Of a stretch of DNA of 6,396 nucleotides, positions 1-5,467 are shown in pieces. The notes beneath the pieces are model-generated. The model had not been told where the DNA came from. It searched no databases and saw only the letters and a program-made list of their open reading frames with translations. This DNA comes from an uncultured Planctomycetota bacterium (GTDB lineage Bacteria; Planctomycetota; UBA1135; GCA-002686595): NCBI GenBank assembly GCA_903829565.1, contig CAIKQM010000480.1, positions 1-6,396 on the forward strand, given 5' to 3'. Each line of letters opens with the position of its first letter. Position 1 is the stretch's first letter. The translations under genes were made by a program, and so were the position numbers.

Positions 1-362
1 GCTGGATACAGCTGTTCGATTGCGCTCCACGCGCTCACTGCCTGACCGGCGCTGGCGACGCGCATGGCTGCGGCGGCTTGGGCACGTTCAGCCCACACGG
101 CGCGCGCGTCTGCCGGCCATTGGGCCAGCCATTCGGCCGCGACTACCTGTGCAGCGGCGGAGTGTCCGCGTGTCAAATCTACTTCACCACCCTGCGCTAG
201 GCGTGCCAACAACAGGTCGCAGGCTGTGGTGGAGTCACCGCGCTGCAAAGCAGTTGCAACGTTGGCAAAGCCTAACGGCGTTGTGTCGTTGATCGGCGTT
301 CCTGCCAACAGGCAAGCGAGCCAGCCAGCCTGCAAGCGAGGTGCGAGGCAGTGCGGTACCAA
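1..362 (-). CDS. Unidentified Ala-rich secreted/repeat-type protein, N-terminal part only
   Basis: An open frame runs leftward off the window edge, giving 120 complete codons. I do not recognise the family with confidence. The N terminus has a short hydrophobic stretch (about residues 10-22, with the core GWLACLLAG) that could be a signal peptide. The rest is Ala-rich, probably helical, with Trp-containing pieces (EWLAQWPADARAVWAERA near 77-94 and AWSAIEQLYP at 111-120). This is reminiscent of the helical N-terminal part of planctomycete PQQ-like or TPR-containing envelope proteins, but that is only a guess. No ATG or GTG lies near the 5' end; the frame is closed by the TGA of the preceding gene at 372-374, so TTG at 360-362 is the earliest usable start, and no good Shine-Dalgarno precedes it. 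It lies 9 nt after the FtsB-like gene, in the same frame, and is probably co-transcribed with it and eno. Confidence 0.55.
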   Translation of the reverse strand, partial: MVPHCLAPRLQAGWLACLLAGTPINDTTPLGFANVATALQRGDSTTACDLLLARLAQGGEVDLTRGHSAAAQVVAAEWLAQWPADARAVWAERAQAAAAMRVASAGQAVSAWSAIEQLYP

Positions 363-371
363 CGTACGCGC

Positions 372-734
372 TCAACGCGCTGCGCTAGCGCTTACCGCAG
401 TGTCCAAGTCTTGTGGCCGATACTGCGCGCGCAAGCGACGCTGCCGCTCCAAATAGATCTCGTCATGGCGCGCATCGAGATGCGCCTTGACCAGTGCGCT
501 CTCCGAACGGGCGGCTTCCTCACGCACAGCCAACACGGCGGCTGCGTCATCCAAGCGCTCGGCCTCTGACAACGACGGACGCAAGCCGCGCCACGCCACA
601 TGCGCAAAGAGCACCATCGGGATCCACACCGGCGCCCAATAGGCTACGCGCTTCCAGCCCTCGCGCATCGGATGCACCGGGGTGGAGCTGGTCGCCTCTG
701 CGGGAGCTGCGCTACTCGTCGTGACGTCGTCCAT
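372..734 (-). CDS. FtsB/DivIC-like septum formation initiator family protein
   Basis: This 120-residue protein has the FtsB/DivIC layout. A Ser/Thr/Ala-rich cytoplasmic tail (1-22) leads to a basic patch (REGWKR, 24-29), one membrane segment (about 31-49, with two prolines) and a charged, heptad-like helix (about 55-105). The helix ends in DEIYLERQRRLRAQYRP (91-107), which resembles the family ending, where a Tyr-x-Glu-Arg block precedes a short Arg/Lys-rich stretch. FtsB and DivIC are small bitopic divisome proteins that couple septal peptidoglycan synthesis to division. Position directly after eno is a recurrent arrangement for this family and supports the call. The ATG at 732-734 (MDDVTT) was chosen for its AGG-rich upstream region; in-frame ATGs at 755 and 773 would add 7 or 13 residues. 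A strong hairpin lies in the 69-nt gap from eno. Assignment rests on architecture, since family sequence similarity is low. Confidence 0.68.
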   Translation of the reverse strand: MDDVTTSSAAPAEATSSTPVHPMREGWKRVAYWAPVWIPMVLFAHVAWRGLRPSLSEAERLDDAAAVLAVREEAARSESALVKAHLDARHDEIYLERQRRLRAQYRPQDLDTAVSASAAR

Positions 735-760
735 GCCTGCCTGCAAGATGCACATCCGGC

Positions 761-784
761 GCGGCAGACTCAAGAGTCCACCGC
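761..784 (-). other. Stem-loop between eno and the FtsB-like gene
   Basis: Read on the minus strand, the arms GCGGTGGACTC and GAGTCTGCCGC flank TT. As RNA they form about ten consecutive pairs, two of them G-U wobbles, closed by a CUUG tetraloop. The hairpin begins about 20 nt after the eno stop codon. No U-run follows it, so it is not a standard intrinsic terminator. A 3'-end stabiliser for eno mRNA or a partial attenuator that separates high eno expression from low expression of the divisome gene would fit. The structure is seen directly; the role is inferred. Confidence 0.5.
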
Positions 785-803
785 ACCAGATTTGCGCCGA
801 GTC

Positions 804-2078
804 TCAGGCGCCTACTGGGCCACTCTTCGTACGCCCGTAGACCGCATGCGCTCCGAGCTCCTCCTCGATGCGCAGCAGGCGGTTGTACTTGGCGACACGG
901 TCGGTGCGGCACGGCGCGCCGGTCTTGATCTGGCCGCAGTTGGTCGCCACCGCCAAGTCGGCGATCGTCGTGTCTTCCGTCTCGCCCGAACGGTGGGACG
1001 ACACCGCGCGCAAGCCCGCGTTGTGCGCCATGGCGATGGCGGCCAAGGTCTCCGTCAAGGTGCCGATCTGGTTGACCTTCACCAGCAGCGCGTTCGCCGC
1101 ACCTTCGCGAATGCCGCGCGCCAAGCGCTCGACATTGGTGACGAAGAGGTCATCGCCCACCAACTGGCACTTGGAGCCGATGGCTTGCGTCAACGACTTC
1201 CAGCCCTGCCAGTCCTCTTGATCGAAGCCGTCTTCGATGGAACAGATGGGGTAGCGCGCGGCCAGATCCACCCAGTACTGCACCATCTGGTCGGTGCTCA
1301 GAGTCTTGCCTTCGATGGTGTACTTGCCGTTGTGGAAGAACTCAGAAGCGGCGGCATCCAACGCGATGCGCACATCTTTGCCCGCCTTCAAGCCCACCTT
1401 GTCCACGGCTTCGAGCAACAGCTCGATGGCCGCGGCGTTCGAGGGCAGGTTCGGCGCGATCCCGCCTTCATCGCCAACCGCGGTCGCCAGGCCCTTCTGC
1501 TTGGCGATCTTCTTCAAGGCGTGGAAGATCTCCGCGCCCTGGCGCAAGCCTTCCGAGAAGCTCGACGCGCCAATCGGCATGACCATGAACTCCTGCACAT
1601 CGACATTGGTGTCGGCGTGCTTGCCACCGTTGAGCACATTCATCATGGGGGCCGGCAGCACATGGGCCGCGGCACCACCGAGGTAGCGATAGAGCGGCAG
1701 GCCACTCTCGGCCGCGGCAGCATGCGCTGTCGCCAACGAAACACCTAGAATCGCATTCGCACCCAAGCGCGACTTGTTCGGCGTGCCATCGAGCTCGATG
1801 AGTTCGCGGTCAATGGCTGCTTGGTCAGAGGCCTCCAAGCCCACGAGGTGCGTCGCAATCTCGTTGTCTACATGCGAGACCGCCTTGCGCACACCTTTGC
1901 CGCCATAGCGCGCATCGCCATCGCGCAGCTCGCAGGCTTCGAAGGCACCGGTCGAGGCGCCGGACGGCACGCAGGCGCTGCCCGAGGCGCCGGATTCCAG
2001 AACGATGTCAACTTCGAGGGTGGGGTTGCCGCGCGAGTCGAGGATCTCGCGGCCGTGGATGTGGACGATGGCGCTCAT
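804..2078 (-). CDS. eno: Enolase (phosphopyruvate hydratase)
   Basis: Cytoplasmic glycolytic enzyme that interconverts 2-phosphoglycerate and phosphoenolpyruvate with Mg2+. At 424 residues it has normal length (E. coli 432) and appears complete. The N-terminal domain starts IHGREILDSRGNPTLEVD, with the mobile catalytic loop SGAST at 39-43. In the barrel, GDEGG holds catalytic Glu204; the Mg ligands are Asp241, Glu282 (SIEDG) and Asp309 (GDDLFVTN). The signature VKVNQIGTLTET contains Lys334, followed by SHRSGETED (361-369) and Lys385 in GQIKTG. All expected active-site residues are present. The ATG at 2076-2078 is preceded by GGAG six bases upstream; longer in-frame starts would run through pssA on the opposite strand. 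It is the first gene of the leftward unit, divergent from pssA, and its product feeds PEP to the shikimate pathway represented by aroD. Confidence 0.98.
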   Translation of the reverse strand: MSAIVHIHGREILDSRGNPTLEVDIVLESGASGSACVPSGASTGAFEACELRDGDARYGGKGVRKAVSHVDNEIATHLVGLEASDQAAIDRELIELDGTPNKSRLGANAILGVSLATAHAAAAESGLPLYRYLGGAAAHVLPAPMMNVLNGGKHADTNVDVQEFMVMPIGASSFSEGLRQGAEIFHALKKIAKQKGLATAVGDEGGIAPNLPSNAAAIELLLEAVDKVGLKAGKDVRIALDAAASEFFHNGKYTIEGKTLSTDQMVQYWVDLAARYPICSIEDGFDQEDWQGWKSLTQAIGSKCQLVGDDLFVTNVERLARGIREGAANALLVKVNQIGTLTETLAAIAMAHNAGLRAVSSHRSGETEDTTIADLAVATNCGQIKTGAPCRTDRVAKYNRLLRIEEELGAHAVYGRTKSGPVGA

Positions 2079-2152
2079 GATGGGCTCCGATGGTAGGGGT
2101 TCCGGACGCGAGATGGAACCGCAAGCCTGAGGCGTTAGACTCGCACGCGGCC
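2079..2152. promoter_or_regulatory. Divergent eno/pssA intergenic region with inverted repeat
   Basis: This 74-bp gap must hold the start signals of both units. It contains a perfect inverted repeat, GGTTCC at 2098-2103 and GGAACC at 2115-2120, with arm centres 17 bp apart, which could bind a dimeric regulator or form a hairpin. On the plus strand TAGACT (2136-2141) matches four of six bases of a -10 box and ends 11 nt before the pssA GTG; no convincing -35 is present. On the minus strand the eno ribosome-binding site GGAG lies just before its ATG. Promoter positions are weak predictions. Confidence 0.35.
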
Positions 2153-3028
2153 GTGAAGAAGATCCACCTCCTGCCGAACCTGCTGACCCTTGCGAATGCC
2201 TTCTGCGGCATTTTGGCGATCTGCTACGCCATCGACGCCATCCAAGCGGGGCAGTCCTCGCCCGAGCTGTTCTACAGCTTGATGTCCAAGGCCGCGTGGC
2301 TGGTGTTCTTGGGCATGCTGTTCGATGCACTCGACGGCAAGGTGGCGCGCATGGTGGGGGCGTCCAGCGCCTTCGGGGCTCAGCTGGACAGCTTCAGCGA
2401 TCTGCTGTCTTTCGGCTTGGCTCCGGCCATCTTGGTCAAGGTGCTGGTCGAGCACGAAAGCGATCTGGTCGGGCTGCCGATCCATCATCGCGTGACCTTC
2501 GTGTGCGCGGTGCTGTACACGACCATGGCCATTCTCCGCTTGGCGCGCTTCAACCTGGAGAACGATCCTGATCCCGAGGCGCACCGGCACTTCAAAGGAC
2601 TGCCTTCGCCGGCTGCTGCGGGAGCCGTCGCCGCGTCCATTCTGCTGTACCTCGCCTTGCGCGCCCCGAGTTTGGAGCACGCCGATGGGATGCGCACGCC
2701 GTTTGGGGCGCTGTTGAGCTTGGCTCCGTCCCTGCGCGACAGCGCGGCCTTGGGGTGGATGCTGCCCGTGTTGTTGGCCATGCTCGTGGTGTTCGGTCTC
2801 TTGATGGTGTCGCGCGTGCGCTATCGCCACATGATGTCCGCGCTGACCGAGCGGGGGCAGTTCTTCACCCTTGTAGGCGTGGCGATCGTGGCCATCCTCT
2901 TGTGGACCATGCCGGTGCCCGCGGTGTTCTGCGTGTTCATCGGGTACGCGGTGTTCGGCTTGGCTGGCGCTGCCAAGCGCAAGGTCGCAGGCGCCGGACC
3001 GTTGAGTCCTACGGACCACGCAGGCTGA
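2153..3028 (+). CDS. pssA: CDP-diacylglycerol--serine O-phosphatidyltransferase (phosphatidylserine synthase)
   Basis: Integral membrane enzyme of phospholipid synthesis that transfers the phosphatidyl group of CDP-diacylglycerol to L-serine, releasing CMP; its product is the precursor of phosphatidylethanolamine. The complete CDP-alcohol phosphatidyltransferase motif is present: Asp58, Asp61-Gly62, Ala65-Arg66, Gly75, Asp79 and Asp83. PssA-type features are the opening KKIHLLPNLLTLANAFCG and the later block FKGLPSPAAAG (147-157), which separate it from phosphatidylglycerophosphate synthases. Several hydrophobic segments follow, about 47-60, 85-98, 115-130, 155-170, 200-219 and 236-272. The GTG at 2153 (291 residues) is preferred because the protein then begins like its relatives. 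The alternative ATG at 2090 (312 residues) would add a non-conserved, polar segment and leave only 11 bp to the eno start. It heads the rightward unit; folK begins 7 nt after its stop. Confidence 0.93.
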   Translation: MKKIHLLPNLLTLANAFCGILAICYAIDAIQAGQSSPELFYSLMSKAAWLVFLGMLFDALDGKVARMVGASSAFGAQLDSFSDLLSFGLAPAILVKVLVEHESDLVGLPIHHRVTFVCAVLYTTMAILRLARFNLENDPDPEAHRHFKGLPSPAAAGAVAASILLYLALRAPSLEHADGMRTPFGALLSLAPSLRDSAALGWMLPVLLAMLVVFGLLMVSRVRYRHMMSALTERGQFFTLVGVAIVAILLWTMPVPAVFCVFIGYAVFGLAGAAKRKVAGAGPLSPTDHAG

Positions 3029-3035
3029 GGCCGTC

Positions 3036-3533
3036 ATGCTGGTGGTGCGCAGGCAGGCGGCGATTGCTTTAGGCTCGAATGTGGGCGACCGTCAAGCGCA
3101 CTTGACCTATGCCATGGAGCGTTTGCGTGCTGCGGCCGAGGTGCGCGTGCTGGCCGTGTCCACGTGGTACGAGACAGCACCTGTCGGTGGTCCGCTGGGC
3201 CAAGGCGCGTACTTGAATGGCGCTTGTCTTGTGGACACCACTTTGGAGGCGCATGCGCTGCTGGATCTGTTGCTGGCGATTGAGCAGGAGCGTGGGCGCG
3301 ATCGCACGCGTGAAGAGCGTCACGGTCCGCGGACCTTGGATCTGGACTTGATCGTGTGCGGTGATCTGCAGTACGACGACGCACGCTTGACCTTGCCGCA
3401 CCCGCGCTGGACCGAGCGCTTGTTTGTGCTGGAGCCGTTGGCGCACATTGCGCCGGACTTGGTGGATCCGCGTAGCGGCCGCACTGTGGCGCAACTCGCC
3501 GCACACGTACGGGCACAGGAACAACTGCCATGA
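3036..3533 (+). CDS. folK: 2-amino-4-hydroxy-6-hydroxymethyldihydropteridine pyrophosphokinase (HPPK)
   Basis: Cytoplasmic folate-biosynthesis enzyme that transfers pyrophosphate from ATP to 6-hydroxymethyl-7,8-dihydropterin, preparing it for condensation with p-aminobenzoate. At 165 residues it is a single-domain HPPK of usual length. Diagnostic pieces are IALGSNVGDR (10-19), the substrate-loop segment WYETAPVGG (44-52), and the HPPK signature HGPRTLDLDLI (96-106). Asp102 and Asp104 in the signature are the expected Mg2+ ligands. LPHPRWTERLFVLEPLAHIAPD (120-141) is the usual C-terminal block, but in the annotated family it often has R-x-F-V-L-x-P-L, seen here as RLFVLEPL. The start ATG has GAGG five bases upstream, overlapping the pssA stop. 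The stop overlaps the panC start as ATGA, so the two are probably translationally coupled. Confidence 0.96.
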   Translation: MLVVRRQAAIALGSNVGDRQAHLTYAMERLRAAAEVRVLAVSTWYETAPVGGPLGQGAYLNGACLVDTTLEAHALLDLLLAIEQERGRDRTREERHGPRTLDLDLIVCGDLQYDDARLTLPHPRWTERLFVLEPLAHIAPDLVDPRSGRTVAQLAAHVRAQEQLP

Positions 3534-4411
3534 CGCTCGCTTTCGAAAGCGTGGCCGAGGCTCGTGCTTGGTTGTATGAACAACGCGCCTGCGGCTTGCG
3601 CATCGGTTTCGTGCCGACCATGGGCGCGTTGCATGAAGGGCATCTGGATCTCGTGCGGCGCGCGGCACGCGAGAACGATCTAGCCATCGTGTCGGTGTTC
3701 GTGAATCCGCTGCAGTTCAATGATCCCAAGGACTACGCGGCTTATCCGCGCACCTTTGCCGAGGATGTGCGCCTGCTGGCCACAGCGGGCTGCGCCATGG
3801 CCTTCACCGGCACCTTGGCCCAGTTCTTCCCGCATGAGTTAGACGCAGCAGGCAAGTTGAACGCTGCGCACCAAGTGCCGCCAGGTGCGGCGGCTCTCGG
3901 TTTGGAAGGCGCGATGCGGCCAGGACACTTTGAAGGTGTGGCGGCCATCGTCGATCGGCTGTTCGAGACGGTGCTGCCGGATACGGCGTACTTTGGCGCC
4001 AAGGACTACCAGCAGGCGCAAGTGGTCTTGGGGCTAGCGCGTCGCCGCGGCGGACCGCGCGTGGTGGTGTGTCCTACGGTGCGTGAGGCCAGCGGTTTGG
4101 CCTTGAGTTCGCGCAATGCACGCTTGTCGGTCGAGGATCGTCAGCGTGCGGCGCAGATCTACCAAGCGCTGCGTGCAGGGCAAGCGGCTTGGGACGCAGG
4201 TGTGCGCGATGCGGATGCGCTGCGCTCGAGCGTGCTTCTTGTGCTGCAGCGCACGCCCGAGTTTCGCATCGAGTATGTGGCTGTGCGTGATCCCTCGCGG
4301 TGGACGGCCGAGGAGCCGCACGGTGCCATGCAGCAAGCCGTGTGCTTGGTGGCGTTGTGGTTGTCAGGTGTGCGCTTGATCGACAACCTGCGCTGGGACG
4401 CACCCGCGTGA
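3530..4411 (+). CDS. panC: Pantothenate synthetase (pantoate--beta-alanine ligase)
   Basis: Cytoplasmic enzyme that adenylates pantoate with ATP and joins it to beta-alanine, giving pantothenate, the CoA precursor. It is 293 residues, near the usual length. Motifs in order: FVPTMGALHEGH (27-38), the nucleotidyltransferase HxGH-type site with His35 and His38; VSVFVNPLQF (54-63); RPGHFEGVAAIVDRLF (130-145); FGAKDYQQAQVV (155-166), with Lys158 and Asp159; and the KMSKS-like SSRN at 193-196. One oddity: the block before SSRN reads REASGLAL, with Ser188 where most family members have Asp in D-G-L-A. The segment 101-128 before RPGHF is rather long and Ala-rich. AGGA lies 9 nt before the ATG, which overlaps the folK stop; the stop overlaps the ispE start as GTGA. 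folK-panC linkage is common in bacteria. Confidence 0.96.
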   Translation: MTLAFESVAEARAWLYEQRACGLRIGFVPTMGALHEGHLDLVRRAARENDLAIVSVFVNPLQFNDPKDYAAYPRTFAEDVRLLATAGCAMAFTGTLAQFFPHELDAAGKLNAAHQVPPGAAALGLEGAMRPGHFEGVAAIVDRLFETVLPDTAYFGAKDYQQAQVVLGLARRRGGPRVVVCPTVREASGLALSSRNARLSVEDRQRAAQIYQALRAGQAAWDAGVRDADALRSSVLLVLQRTPEFRIEYVAVRDPSRWTAEEPHGAMQQAVCLVALWLSGVRLIDNLRWDAPA

Positions 4412-5352
4412 AGCCGATCGCGAGCGTGCGCGTGCTGGCTCCGGCCAAGATCAACCCGTGGTTGCAGGTGCTAGGTCGGCGTGTAGATGGCTTTCATGAG
4501 CTCGACCTAGGCTACTTGGCTGTGGAGGTGTGCGACGTCGTCACGGTGCATTTGCTGCCCCAGCAGGCGTCGTCTGCAGCGGCCGCATCGACCGAACGTA
4601 TCCGCACACACACGCGTGGCCCTTTGGCAAGCGCCGACATTGCGGATGGCCCCGGCAACCTTGCGTGGCGGGCCGCCGCCTTGGCTTGGGATCAGGCCGC
4701 TTTGTCAGGTTTACTTGACGCTCGCGCTCCCGCCGTCGGCTTGCTGGTCGAGCTGGAGAAGCACATTCCCTCTCAAGCGGGTTTGGGCGGCGCCTCGTCG
4801 GACGCGGCTGCGGCTTGGCTCGGCGCGCGCGCGGTACTGGGGCTCGGCGCGCCAACGACTGCAGAGCAAGCTGCCTTCGCCGCGTTGGGAGCCGACTGCG
4901 CGTTCTTTGCCAGCGTACCCACCGGCTACGCGCATGGCCGTGGGCGAGGGGACCAGTTGGAAGTCCTGCCCGCGCGCTCGTGGCATGTGGGACTCGTCAC
5001 TCCAGATGTGGGCTGTCCCACAGCGCAAGTCTACGCGGCTTTGGGGCTAGTGCCGGGTGCGCCACAACGTGCCGCTGGTGTGCCTCCTCGTACGGGCTGG
5101 AACGATCTTGAGGCGCCCGCTTTGCGTGTGCAGCCGCGCCTCAGTCTTTGGCGTGCGGCCCTCCATGAGGCGCGCTGCGACGACTGGTTTCTAACGGGTA
5201 GTGGTTCCAGTTTCTGCGGATTGTACGAGGACGCATCTGCGTGCCAGGCCGCTGTCGCGCGCTTGGAGCAGGTGCTCGCCAAGGCACAGTTGTCACCGCG
5301 TTTGGTGCGCTGCAGCATGGCGCGCGCTGGAGTGCGCGTCGACCCGCTCTAG
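4408..5352 (+). CDS. ispE: 4-diphosphocytidyl-2-C-methyl-D-erythritol kinase
   Basis: GHMP-family kinase of the non-mevalonate (MEP) isoprenoid pathway; it phosphorylates the 2-hydroxyl of CDP-methylerythritol with ATP in the cytoplasm. At 314 residues it is slightly longer than E. coli IspE. The N-terminal block APAKINPWLQVLGRRVDGFH (11-30) contains Lys14, Asn16 and His30; the cytosine-stacking Tyr of the usual G-Y-H is Phe here. The ATP loop is PSQAGLGGASSDAAA (121-135), a variant of P-x-G-G-G-L-G-G-G-S-S-D-A-A. The catalytic Asp163 lies in GADCAFF, and GSGSSFCGLY (264-273) is the C-terminal Gly-rich motif. Residues 50-80 form an Ala/Ser/Thr-rich insertion of roughly 15 residues relative to E. 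coli. GTG at 4408 is chosen because it overlaps the panC stop and places A-P-A-K at the normal distance; no strong Shine-Dalgarno is seen, which fits coupling to panC. Confidence 0.95.
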   Translation: MKPIASVRVLAPAKINPWLQVLGRRVDGFHELDLGYLAVEVCDVVTVHLLPQQASSAAAASTERIRTHTRGPLASADIADGPGNLAWRAAALAWDQAALSGLLDARAPAVGLLVELEKHIPSQAGLGGASSDAAAAWLGARAVLGLGAPTTAEQAAFAALGADCAFFASVPTGYAHGRGRGDQLEVLPARSWHVGLVTPDVGCPTAQVYAALGLVPGAPQRAAGVPPRTGWNDLEAPALRVQPRLSLWRAALHEARCDDWFLTGSGSSFCGLYEDASACQAAVARLEQVLAKAQLSPRLVRCSMARAGVRVDPL

Positions 5353-5467
5353 GTCTTGCTGCGGTCTCGCAGTCAAGTGGCAGAGGAATCGCAGATTCCT
5401 GCACCGCTGGGCAGCTGCGTTTCGGAATCGGACTTCGAGGCCCGTCCATTCACAGGACGGCCGCGGC
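5353..5467 (+). promoter_or_regulatory. Structured ispE-spoVG leader with hairpins; one covers the spoVG ribosome-binding site
   Basis: The only sizeable gap in the rightward unit. Hairpin 1 starts 2 nt after the ispE stop: CTTGCTGCG (5355-5363) pairs with CGCAG/CAAG (5368-5377) across loop GTCT, with one bulged T. Hairpin 2 is AGGAATC (5384-5390), loop GCA, GATTCCT (5394-5400). Hairpin 3 is CCGTCC (5442-5447), loop ATTCACA, GGACGG (5455-5460), extendable by GG/CC around a bulged C. The third includes most of AGGA (5454-5457), the only Shine-Dalgarno candidate for spoVG. A second GGAATC (5424-5429) can compete for the 3' arm of hairpin 2. None is followed by a T-run. Pairings are seen in the sequence; regulation of spoVG is inferred. 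Confidence 0.45.

Noticed and set aside
382..391. 10-bp palindrome GCGCTAGCGC.
   Set aside because: It encodes the Ser-Ala-rich C terminus of the FtsB-like protein, and short GC palindromes are expected here.
600..1748. Long open frame on the plus strand opposite eno, about 382 codons.
   Set aside because: It lies wholly antisense to a complete, fully motif-bearing enolase; GC-rich codons leave antisense frames open. Its translation shows no recognisable domain.
1954..1994. Direct repeat GAGGCGCCGGA, two copies 30 bp apart.
   Set aside because: Explained by two similar Ser-Gly-Ala stretches around the enolase catalytic loop.
2090..2152. Upstream ATG start for pssA.
   Set aside because: It adds 21 residues not resembling PssA N termini and would leave 11 bp between divergent starts; kept as an alternative in the gene entry.
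2079..2330. In-frame upstream extension of eno to an ATG at 2330.
   Set aside because: It would overlap the pssA coding sequence and add 84 Arg/Ser-rich residues absent from enolases; the ATG at 2078 has a good GGAG site.
2135..3037. Minus-strand open frame of about 300 codons opposite pssA.
   Set aside because: Antisense to a gene with an intact CDP-alcohol transferase motif; the translation is His/Arg/Gln-rich shadow sequence with no domain.
5384..5400. Perfect hairpin AGGAATC/GATTCCT as an intrinsic terminator of ispE.
   Set aside because: No T-run follows it; the downstream bases are GC-rich. Treated as part of a structured leader.
5401..5462. tRNA-like segment with a T-loop resemblance (GGACTTCGAGG).
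   Set aside because: No matching acceptor, D or anticodon arms, and no consistent 5-bp T stem.
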